A stretch of DNA of 8,682 nt from Thermoanaerobacterales bacterium (GTDB lineage Bacteria; Bacillota; Thermosediminibacteria; Thermosediminibacterales; Tepidanaerobacteraceae), in NCBI GenBank assembly GCA_012839145.1, contig DUNY01000033.1, forward strand, positions 1 through 8,682, given 5' to 3'. How positions within the stretch are numbered: position 1 is the stretch's first letter; the number at the start of each line of letters is the position of its first letter. A model generated the notes under the pieces. That model was not told where the DNA came from. It saw only the letters and a list, made by a program, of their open reading frames with translations, and did not search any database. A program made the translations under genes and the position numbers. This document shows positions 1 through 6,212 of the stretch, in pieces.

Positions 1-90
1 AAGATATAATGTGTTCGCAGATGAAAGACACCATTAATTATTGTTGCTTTATATTTGTTCTCCAATAAAATATTATCCGGGAGGGTCAAT

Positions 91-1104
91 ATGAAAAGAT
101 ACAATGTGGGTGTTGTGGGAGCTCTGGGGGCTGTAGGTACGGAAATGATGAAGATTTTAGAGCAAAGGGATTTTCCGGTAGAAAGGATAAAGCCCTTGGA
201 TTTAAAAGAAAACGAGGGTAAAAAGGTTTCCTTTAAAGGCAGGGAAGTAGAGGTTAAGGCAGCTGGAGAAGGAGCTTTCAGAGATTTGGATATAGCTTTG
301 TTTTCTGCCGGGGAAGGGGCAAGTCATAAATTGGCTCCGGTTGCGGTTGCCGAGGGATGTATCGTCATTGACAACAGCAATGCCTTTAGAATGGCCCCAA
401 GAGTGCCCTTGGTTATTCCCGAGGTTAATCCTGAAGACGTTTTGTGGCATGAGGGTATTATTGCAAATCCTAATTGCTCTACCACTCAGATGCTAGTGGT
501 GTTAAAGCCCCTACATGACAAATACGTAATTAAAAGGATTGTAGTTTCAACATATCAAGCTGTTTCAGGCAGCGGCTTACCAGGCATTGCCGAACTAGAG
601 AGACAACTTAGGGCATATCTGGAAGAACAGGAGCTTGAGGTCAATGTATATCCCCATCAGATTGCATTTAATGCCATCCCCCATATTGACTCTTTTATGG
701 ACAACGGCTACACTAAAGAAGAAATGAAAATGGTTCATGAAACTCACAAGATATTGCATAATGGCGAAATTTCTATAAGTCCTACGGCAGTGCGAATACC
801 GGTAATACGCTGTCACTCTGAAGCCCTAAATATTGAAACCAAAAAGCCTATTGATGCAGAAGACGCTAAAAAAGTTTTATCAAGAGCACCGGGAATCAAA
901 GTGTTGGATGATGTTTCAACTAATATATACCCTTTAGCGGCTAAGCTTGTGGGTACAGATGAAGTATATGTGGGAAGAGTTCGGCAGGATTTTTCGGTGA
1001 AAAATGGTATTAATATATGGATAGTGGCCGACAACTTAAGAAAGGGTGCCGCATTGAATGCCGTTCAGATTGCCGAGACACTGATTAGATATAAAAAAGT
1101 TTAG
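91..1104 (+). CDS. asd: Aspartate-semialdehyde dehydrogenase, copy 1 (atypical cofactor loop)
   Basis: Predicted to reduce aspartyl-4-phosphate to aspartate-4-semialdehyde, the branch point to lysine/DAP, dipicolinate, threonine and methionine; cytosolic. The 337-aa product has the family length. It shows an N-terminal Rossmann glycine motif (G10-A-L-G-A-V-G16), the catalytic cysteine C129 in NPNCSTTQ, Q156 in STYQAVSG, and R235 and H242 in the RxPVxxCHSE segment. ATG 91 is chosen because GGGAGGG (about 79-85) sits just upstream and the protein then aligns end to end with the second copy; an upstream in-frame TTG at 55 would add an unconserved tail. Oddity: residues 37-43 read DLKENEG where copy 2 has ASARSNG, so the Ser and Arg expected to hold the NADP 2'-phosphate are absent. 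The stop codon overlaps the ribosome site of the aspartokinase gene, so the two are almost certainly co-transcribed. Family assignment is secure; cofactor preference is inferred. Confidence 0.95.
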   Translation: MKRYNVGVVGALGAVGTEMMKILEQRDFPVERIKPLDLKENEGKKVSFKGREVEVKAAGEGAFRDLDIALFSAGEGASHKLAPVAVAEGCIVIDNSNAFRMAPRVPLVIPEVNPEDVLWHEGIIANPNCSTTQMLVVLKPLHDKYVIKRIVVSTYQAVSGSGLPGIAELERQLRAYLEEQELEVNVYPHQIAFNAIPHIDSFMDNGYTKEEMKMVHETHKILHNGEISISPTAVRIPVIRCHSEALNIETKKPIDAEDAKKVLSRAPGIKVLDDVSTNIYPLAAKLVGTDEVYVGRVRQDFSVKNGINIWIVADNLRKGAALNAVQIAETLIRYKKV

Positions 1105-1115
1105 GAGGTAGATTT

Positions 1116-2291
1116 ATGGCCCTTATTGTACAAAAATTCGGAGGAACTTCCGTAAAATCCCCCGAAAACCGAAAAGCTGTATTAAATCACATCCTTCGGG
1201 CCAAAGAAAAAGGATATGATGTAGTAGTGGTAGTATCGGCCATGGGAAGGCTGGGCGACCCCTATGCTACAGATACTCTTATAGAACTGTTGAAAGCCCA
1301 AGGGGGTAAAGTTTGCTCCAAAAAGAAGGATCTAATCATGGCTTGTGGAGAAATTATTTCAGCTGTGGTTATGGCATCCTACATAGAAGCTCAAGGTGTT
1401 AAAGCTGAAGCTATGACAGGATTTCAAGCGGGTATAGTGACAACAGCGGATTTCGGTAATGCGGATATAATAAAAGTTGACCCTGCACCCATTAAGAAAA
1501 ATATAGAAGAGGGAAAAATCGTTGTAGTTGCAGGCTTTCAAGGTATAACGGAAAAAGACGAAATTACCACGCTGGGGCGAGGCGGTAGTGACACCACAGC
1601 TGTGGTGTTGGGAGGATATTTAAAAGCTGATTTGGTAGAAATATATACTGATGTACCCGGAATAGCGGTCACCGATCCGAGGATCATTCCGGAGGCGCCT
1701 TTTATTCCGAGTATATCTTTTGACGAAGTTATAATAATGGCCGAAAGCGGTGCTAAGGTTATACATCCCAGAGCTGTTAGAGCTGCCAAGGAGTTTAACA
1801 TACCACTGAGAATTAAATCTACTTTTGACCAATCAGAGGGCACGCTGATAGGCGCTAAAGAAAGTGACTTACCAATTTCAGGCATTTCACTGCAAAGAGA
1901 TTTGGTTATAGCCAAATTTGTCAAGGAAATAGAACTAACTGATGATGAAATAGTTGAATTGAATAAATCAAATCCTGATGAAACAATTTACATCAATGAT
2001 GCAGGAGAAATATTATTAATAATAAATGAAGAGCAAAAAGATGCCGTTTACAATCTGGCCCAAGAACTTAGAGCCGAATTAAATCTTTGTGAAGATATGT
2101 CAAGAGTGTCTGTTGCTTATAAAGACATGGCTGATTCTAACAAAACTGATCAAAAGATTAACACATTGCTTTTTGAAGAAAAGATACCAATAGCAGCTAG
2201 TAAGGTTTTTAACAATTGCAGTACATATATAATAAAGGGTGAATATGGGGAGAAATCCATAAGAGCTATATATGATGGATATTTTGATTAG
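1116..2291 (+). CDS. dapG: Aspartokinase, DapG-like, with eroded ACT regulatory region
   Basis: Phosphorylates aspartate to aspartyl-4-phosphate, the substrate of the upstream dehydrogenase. The 391-aa product has an amino-acid-kinase domain at about residues 1-245: K7-FGGTSV at the N-terminus, CGE near 78, TLGRGGSD at 152-159, YTDVPGI around 177-183, and SGAKVIHPRAV. From I254 onward lies the tandem ACT region. It follows the B. subtilis DapG layout as I recall it (ISGI.. start; an IPI..S segment near the C-terminus), but the usual ACT hallmarks such as VGAGM..PGV are replaced by an acidic, polar sequence (VAYKDMADSNK), and the DapG-type SADSHTT effector segment reads SKVFNNCST. Allosteric control by DAP or lysine may therefore be lost or altered. 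ATG 1116 has AGGAGGT at 1103-1109, partly inside the asd stop. A terminator follows at once. The dapG label rather than lysC rests on overall resemblance and the asd-dapG gene order. Confidence 0.9.
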   Translation: MALIVQKFGGTSVKSPENRKAVLNHILRAKEKGYDVVVVVSAMGRLGDPYATDTLIELLKAQGGKVCSKKKDLIMACGEIISAVVMASYIEAQGVKAEAMTGFQAGIVTTADFGNADIIKVDPAPIKKNIEEGKIVVVAGFQGITEKDEITTLGRGGSDTTAVVLGGYLKADLVEIYTDVPGIAVTDPRIIPEAPFIPSISFDEVIIMAESGAKVIHPRAVRAAKEFNIPLRIKSTFDQSEGTLIGAKESDLPISGISLQRDLVIAKFVKEIELTDDEIVELNKSNPDETIYINDAGEILLIINEEQKDAVYNLAQELRAELNLCEDMSRVSVAYKDMADSNKTDQKINTLLFEEKIPIAASKVFNNCSTYIIKGEYGEKSIRAIYDGYFD

Positions 2292-2329
2292 ACGAATTTT
2301 GTGATTATAAAAAAACAAGTGTAACTTAG

Positions 2330-2360
2330 GTTGCCATTGCAAGAAATGGCAACTTTTTTT
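2330..2360 (+). terminator. Rho-independent terminator of the asd-dapG operon
   Basis: A perfect 9-bp stem, GTTGCCATT (2330-2338) with AATGGCAAC (2345-2353), has a 6-nt loop and is followed directly by seven Ts (2354-2360). It lies 38 bases after the aspartokinase stop and separates this operon from the second asd gene. Confidence 0.93.
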
Positions 2361-2562
2361 GTCCAAATCAATATCCAAACTAGCAAAATAATTCTAAAAA
2401 AAGGATATTACGAAAACGTGTCGAATATAATATGCTAATGTTCATTATACAGATACATATGTGCGCAAACTACGGACAAATACTAAAATATGTTTTTAAC
2501 AGAAAATTTGTTTTATGAACTGGCGGTTTTAAGCAATCACTGTATTAAAAGATCGAGTTATA

Positions 2563-2571
2563 TGCTAAAAT
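2563..2571 (+). promoter_or_regulatory. Candidate extended -10 promoter for asd copy 2
   Basis: TGC-TAAAAT is an extended -10 (TGn plus five of six consensus bases) 66 bases before the asd copy 2 start. The -35 position (about 2543-2548) is poor, as is common for extended -10 promoters. An inverted repeat, GAGTA (2576-2580 region) against TACTC (2584-2588), falls at the expected transcription start. The rest of the gap from 2361 to 2637 is AT-rich with a second TATAAT at 2426-2431 lacking a spaced -35; I see no lysine riboswitch or T-box in it. Confidence 0.4.
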
Positions 2572-2637
2572 GATGAGTAACGCTACTCACCATCAGAATA
2601 TATATCAAATTATAAAACATAGTAAGGAGTGCTAAAA

Positions 2638-3651
2638 ATGAAAAAATACAATGTAGCCATAGTCGGAGCCACGGGGGCAGTAGGCCAAACCATGTTAAAA
2701 ATATTGGAGGAACGTAATTTCCCCGTAAAAAACATTTTACTGCTAGCCTCAGCAAGATCCAATGGCCATGTGATTGAATTTAAAGGGGAAAAAATTACGG
2801 TACAGGAAGCAGTGCCTTCTTCTTTTGAAGGTATAGATATAGCGCTTTTTTCCGCTGGCAAAACTGTGAGCAAGCAGCTTGCTCCTGAGGCTGTTAAACG
2901 AGGAGCAATAGTGATTGACAACAGCAACGCCTTTAGGATGGACTCTGAGGTACCGCTGGTCGTGCCGGAGGTCAATCCCGAACATATCAAAAAACATAAG
3001 GGTATCATTGCAAATCCAAACTGTTCTACAACCCAGATGGTGGTAGCATTAAAACCCATACATGATACGGTCAAAATTAAGAGGGTAGTAGTTTCAACAT
3101 ATCAAGCAGTATCCGGTACGGGTGTTGATGCGGTAGAGGAGTTAAAACAGCAGCTGAAGATGATCTTAAGCGGCAAAGCCCCTAAACATGAGGTATATCC
3201 TTATCCCATTGCTTTTAATGTGCTGCCGCACATAGATATTTTTGATGAAACGGGGTATAGCCTTGAAGAATTGAAAATGGTAAATGAGACGAGAAAGATA
3301 TTTGATGACGACAGCATGGCGATAACGGCAACCACCGTAAGGGTACCGGTGGTGAACTGTCATTCAGAATCCGTAAATATAGAAACTAAAGAAAAACTTA
3401 CAGCTGACATGGCCCGGGAAATATTATCCAAAGCTCCGGGTATTAAAGTAGTCGATGAGCCGCAGCGAAAACAATATCCATTACCTGGTGATGCTTCCGG
3501 TCGTGATGAGGTTTTTATCGGAAGAATAAGGGAAGACTTTTCACTAAAAAACGGTTTAAACCTTTGGATAGTGGCGGATAATCTTAGAAAGGGAGCAGCA
3601 CTGAATGCGGTCCAAATTGCTGAAAACATGTCAGATAATGCTTTGATATAG
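2638..3651 (+). CDS. asd: Aspartate-semialdehyde dehydrogenase, copy 2 (canonical)
   Basis: Same reaction as copy 1, but with the standard NADPH-type sequence. The product is 337 aa, with GATGAVG at 10-16, ASARSNG at 37-43 (the loop expected to bind the NADP 2'-phosphate), C129 in NPNCSTTQ, Q156, R235 and H242, and the late YPLPGDASGRDEVFIGRIR segment typical of the family. It aligns to copy 1 without a gap. ATG 2638 is preceded by AAGGAG (about 2624-2629) at good spacing; the in-frame GTG at 2629 lies inside that site and is rejected. It stands after a terminator with its own likely promoter, so it can be expressed independently of dapG. No clear terminator follows, and the next gene begins 98 bases downstream, so read-through into it is possible. 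It is probably the housekeeping enzyme. Confidence 0.96.
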   Translation: MKKYNVAIVGATGAVGQTMLKILEERNFPVKNILLLASARSNGHVIEFKGEKITVQEAVPSSFEGIDIALFSAGKTVSKQLAPEAVKRGAIVIDNSNAFRMDSEVPLVVPEVNPEHIKKHKGIIANPNCSTTQMVVALKPIHDTVKIKRVVVSTYQAVSGTGVDAVEELKQQLKMILSGKAPKHEVYPYPIAFNVLPHIDIFDETGYSLEELKMVNETRKIFDDDSMAITATTVRVPVVNCHSESVNIETKEKLTADMAREILSKAPGIKVVDEPQRKQYPLPGDASGRDEVFIGRIREDFSLKNGLNLWIVADNLRKGAALNAVQIAENMSDNALI

Positions 3652-3671
3652 ATTTTAACCTTCCATAGTCC
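3644..3671 (+). promoter_or_regulatory. Weak SigE-like promoter candidate before the propeller-SPOCS gene
   Basis: TGATATA (3644-3650), a 13-base spacer and CATAGTCC (3664-3671) partly fit the mother-cell sigma-E pattern (ATA-type -35, CATA-start -10). The -35 overlaps the end of asd copy 2. The match is loose and is given weight only because the downstream product carries a spore-associated domain. Confidence 0.18.
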
Positions 3672-3749
3672 TTTTCTCCCTCACCTGAATATTATATAAA
3701 GAAGATTTGTTGTAAATTTAAAGTTTTTGTTCGGGGGAGGGACAGACAA

Positions 3750-5177
3750 ATGAGGCAAACATACCAATTGGAATGGGCAAGTAAAGACTTGGGGCAGGAA
3801 TCTCGAGTAGCCTTGGGTGATGTAAACGGTGACGACAAGATTAATATTATTGCGGGAACAACGGCAGCTTCCGGTCAGCAATCAAATTTATACGTATTTC
3901 AATATCGGGGTGAGACTTACCACCAGTTGGCTCGGGCATCATTAGGGAACAATGATACCCATTGGATAGGTTGTCATGACATCGACAAGGACGGTCTCGA
4001 TGAAATAATAGTCGGCTGCACAGGCGGTATCCATATATATAAGATGCGAAAAGGCCAACTGGTAAGGATTGCCGAAAGTAGAGAACTAAAGGAAACCGTA
4101 GTTTGTATAGCTCTTGCAGATATTGACAGAGATGGAAAATACGAGATTATTGCGGTAGTAAAGGGAAAACCTCGTATATTCATTTTTCGTTATGACGGAA
4201 AGTTAAATCTTATAAAATCGGAAATTATGAAACACCAGGTTTACTGTGTAGCCGCCGGGGATACTGATGGTGACGGTTACCCCGAAGTGGTGGTAAAAAC
4301 CCATGGGCCCCGAGGATGTATATTATATGTGTTATCTTTTAAAGATGGCAACAGGTATGAAAAGTGGAGCAGCCATATACCGGATGCTGATAAGATGTTT
4401 CTTAGAGTCGGTGATTTTGACTTGGACGGAAAGCATGAGATTGTCTTGGACTGCACCGGCAGCAAGGTCAGGGTATTGCGTCATATGGGTAGTGCCTACA
4501 ATACCTTTTGGGATAGCCCTACACATTCTCAAAGCGTCAAAGATGTTGCAATATATGATATTGACGGTGACGGGCAAAAAGAACTGATTGTAGTTTGTCT
4601 GAGCAATGTGTATATTTACAGCTGGAAAGCCGGAAAAGTTATTTTAGAATGGAATCAGACGGTTCCAAACGGTGCTTTTTGTGTGATAGCTGGTGAGCTC
4701 AATCAAAAAGGTTATGGTGAGATTGTTGTAGGGACCATCTACGGATATATTTACGTGTTTGAAGCCCGACGAGACAGGCATCATGGGAAACTCTGGGTAG
4801 GGAAAGTTCAGGCCATAATCCAGGATACTGTGACGATACCTGATGGAAAACCCGATGCGGCTCGTGGAGTAGAAGCTAAAGCCAAGTTTTCCATAGATGA
4901 AGTAAGAGTGATACACGACAAAGTTATTGTGGATGGTGAAGTTACGGCTAAAATCCTGTATGTGGCGGCTTTGCCCACTCAACCGGTACATTTTTTTGAA
5001 GCCACATTTCCATTTTTAGAGTTTATTCATCTATGTGGTGCATCGCCCGGTATGCAGGCTTTGGTATACTTTAATGTAGAGCATATAAGTGTAGATGTGG
5101 TCAGCCCCAGAAGGGTAAAAATAACGATTCTATTTGAAATGTTGGTAAAACTTGTGCCCTTTTACTACGATCCTTAA
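3750..5177 (+). CDS. FG-GAP/VCBS seven-bladed propeller fused to a C-terminal SPOCS (DUF3794) domain
   Basis: The 475-aa product has two parts. Residues 1-340 carry seven repeats spaced 46-53 residues apart, each with an Asp-rich loop followed by a hydrophobic strand: starts at 24 (DVNGDD), 77 (DIDKDG), 124 (DIDRDG), 171 (DTDGDG), 222 (DFDLDG), 270 (DIDGDG) and 316 (ELNQKG). This is the FG-GAP/VCBS pattern, predicting a seven-bladed beta-propeller with Ca-binding-like loops; the last loop has lost its acidic ligands. Residues about 384-468 (KVIVDGEVTAKILYVA, then a conserved FxFxEFIHLCGASPGM-like stretch and a V-rich strand) match the SPOCS/DUF3794 domain found in clostridial spore-coat morphogenesis proteins such as SipL. 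There is no signal peptide or membrane segment, so it should act in the cytoplasm, plausibly the mother cell on the forespore surface. ATG 3750 has GGGGGAGG at 3733-3740. The domain calls are from pattern recognition; the spore role is inferred. Confidence 0.88.
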   Translation: MRQTYQLEWASKDLGQESRVALGDVNGDDKINIIAGTTAASGQQSNLYVFQYRGETYHQLARASLGNNDTHWIGCHDIDKDGLDEIIVGCTGGIHIYKMRKGQLVRIAESRELKETVVCIALADIDRDGKYEIIAVVKGKPRIFIFRYDGKLNLIKSEIMKHQVYCVAAGDTDGDGYPEVVVKTHGPRGCILYVLSFKDGNRYEKWSSHIPDADKMFLRVGDFDLDGKHEIVLDCTGSKVRVLRHMGSAYNTFWDSPTHSQSVKDVAIYDIDGDGQKELIVVCLSNVYIYSWKAGKVILEWNQTVPNGAFCVIAGELNQKGYGEIVVGTIYGYIYVFEARRDRHHGKLWVGKVQAIIQDTVTIPDGKPDAARGVEAKAKFSIDEVRVIHDKVIVDGEVTAKILYVAALPTQPVHFFEATFPFLEFIHLCGASPGMQALVYFNVEHISVDVVSPRRVKITILFEMLVKLVPFYYDP

Positions 5178-5183
5178 ATCCTT

Positions 5184-5212
5184 AGGTGACAGGGGACGGT
5201 TCTCTGTCACCT
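5184..5212. repeat. REP-like hairpin with GGGGACGGTTCT core
   Basis: Perfect 9-bp arms AGGTGACAG (5184-5192) and CTGTCACCT (5204-5212) enclose an 11-base loop, GGGACGGTTCT. No T-run follows, so it is not a classic terminator, although it lies just 7 bases after the propeller-SPOCS stop and may still stop or stabilise transcripts. From memory, hairpins with a GGGGACGGTTCT/AGAACCGTCCCC core are dispersed in many copies in clostridial and some other genomes, in the style of REP/RAYT elements. Confidence 0.6.
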
Positions 5213-5267
5213 CCTATTGTTCACATAAAGCATACATAAATCAGATCAATTACCATGTCTCTAAAAC

Positions 5268-5317
5268 TGGTTTAAGGCTTAGCTTTCAATGTTGTCCTAT
5301 GGCTGAGCCTTAAACCA
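5268..5317 (-). terminator. Long inverted repeat, probable terminator of the Gln-rich gene
   Basis: A 16-bp stem, TGGTTTAAGGCTTAGC (5268-5283) with GCTGAGCCTTAAACCA (5302-5317), contains a single T-G pair and an 18-base loop. Read on the minus strand it follows the stop of the Gln-rich gene by about 70 bases and is trailed by GTTTTAG, a short U-run. On the plus strand no T-run follows. It lies between convergent genes and could act in both directions. Confidence 0.5.
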
Positions 5318-5385
5318 TGTACAAAATCCCCCATGAACACTTCAAAACCGTTTTCTGTCATTATTTTGTCCCACATATGTGACGA

Positions 5386-5973
5386 TTACATAGTCGTTGT
5401 TGTTTGACCCATCTGTTCTATTTGGGATAGATTATCCTGGCACTTGGTTACGGTGTCGAACATTTGATCCACTGCCTGGCTTTGTAGCAGACTGTTTTGA
5501 GCTTGGGCCATGGATGATATGGCCTGTTGCAAGGCCTGTACCACCTGCATATCGGTAGCTACTTGCTGTTGATGGCAATCCTTTTCCATCTGCTCAATCA
5601 TCTGCTTGTACTTTTCCATATTTATTTGGAGATTTGAAATACCTAATTGTGCAGCCTGCTGCAGCTGCTGAGCACTGTTAAAAAGGGTTTCCAAACGCCC
5701 TGAGTCAATAAGATTGGTTGACGCTTGATTAAGAGTGGATTGAAGCTGCTGCTGTGATGACATCTGCTGCTCTCTAGCCGAATTTACCAGACGATTCACT
5801 TCTTGTGAAAATTGTTGATGTTGTGGATTTTGATATTGTATACTCTGCTGTTGCTGCTTTTCACTGACAATTTCTTGTATCTTATTTATAGTGTCGGTGC
5901 CTATGCTTTCACTGATTTCACTCATTGCTTTGTCTGATTTATTTTTCTGTGTAGCATCCTTTTTATCAGTCAT
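5386..5973 (-). CDS. Glutamine-rich, predicted helical cytosolic protein of unknown function
   Basis: I do not recognise this 195-aa product. About 43 of its residues are Gln (22%), concentrated in runs such as QQQQ (40-43), QQQ (74-76) and QQQ (135-137), and it has few aromatic residues. From about residue 52 to 188 the pattern of L/I/M/V/A at heptad-like spacing suggests long amphipathic helices or a coiled coil. The first 20 residues are charged (KK, DK), and the end is a Thr run (TTTTM). There are two cysteines (133, 178) and no signal peptide or membrane segment. ATG 5973 is preferred over an upstream in-frame ATG at 6003 because AAGGAGGA (about 5979-5986) fits it. It runs convergent to the propeller-SPOCS gene and divergent from the tandem RNA element and stress gene. 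A spore or stress-related structural role is possible but unsupported by any motif. Confidence 0.8.
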   Translation of the reverse strand: MTDKKDATQKNKSDKAMSEISESIGTDTINKIQEIVSEKQQQQSIQYQNPQHQQFSQEVNRLVNSAREQQMSSQQQLQSTLNQASTNLIDSGRLETLFNSAQQLQQAAQLGISNLQINMEKYKQMIEQMEKDCHQQQVATDMQVVQALQQAISSMAQAQNSLLQSQAVDQMFDTVTKCQDNLSQIEQMGQTTTTM

Positions 5974-6087
5974 ATTGTTCCTCCTTATAAGGTATAATCT
6001 CAATGTTTACTATTCCCTTTTTTCCCAACAACCATGCGAAGAATAGCTTAAACAAAACAAGGATAAAATAAGAATGGTTTTGACACT

Positions 6088-6203
6088 GAACTAACCCTCT
6101 CTAAGTCCTCGCATCTATAGGCGGCGGGTGCCAAAGGGCGGTTATGTCCAGTGTGGACTCGACTAACATTTAGAGGGAGTTAAATCCCCCACTAAATGAA
6201 GTC
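6088..6203 (+). repeat. Tandem RNA module, unit 1
   Basis: Lower helix: ACTAACC (6090-6096) pairs with GGTTA-T-GT (6140-6147), T6145 bulged. Inner helix: GCATC (6111-6115) with GGTGC (6127-6131). Second hairpin: GACT (6161-6164) with AGTC (6200-6203), then CATTTAG (6167-6173) with CTAAATG (6192-6198), a 3-bp GGG/CCC helix above an A-A mismatch, and loop 6180-6185. AGTCC (6104-6108) could also pair with GGACT (6155-6159) outside the lower helix, a possible pseudoknot not obvious in unit 2. Confidence 0.65.
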
Positions 6204-6212
6204 TCGTTCAAC

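Noticed and set aside
5..10. Perfect TATAAT at the left window edge as a -10 for asd copy 1
   Set aside because: Any -35 lies outside the window, and an upstream gene of the same operon is likely but cannot be seen.
2430..2568. ATATGCTAA occurring twice (2430-2438 and 2560-2568)
   Set aside because: A 9-base match in AT-rich DNA can easily be chance, and there is no extended similarity around it.
2361..2628. Lysine riboswitch or T-box before asd copy 2
   Set aside because: No conserved L-box or T-box sequence and no multi-helix structure is visible in this AT-rich gap.
6080..6085. Perfect TTGACA just before the tandem RNA element
   Set aside because: No acceptable -10 is found 16-18 bases downstream (bases 6102-6109 read TAAGTCCT), and this stretch is part of unit 1.
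6144..6173. Nine-codon ORF (MSSVDSTNI) inside unit 1 as a leader peptide
   Set aside because: It overlaps paired segments, has no equivalent in unit 2, and shows only a weak purine run upstream.
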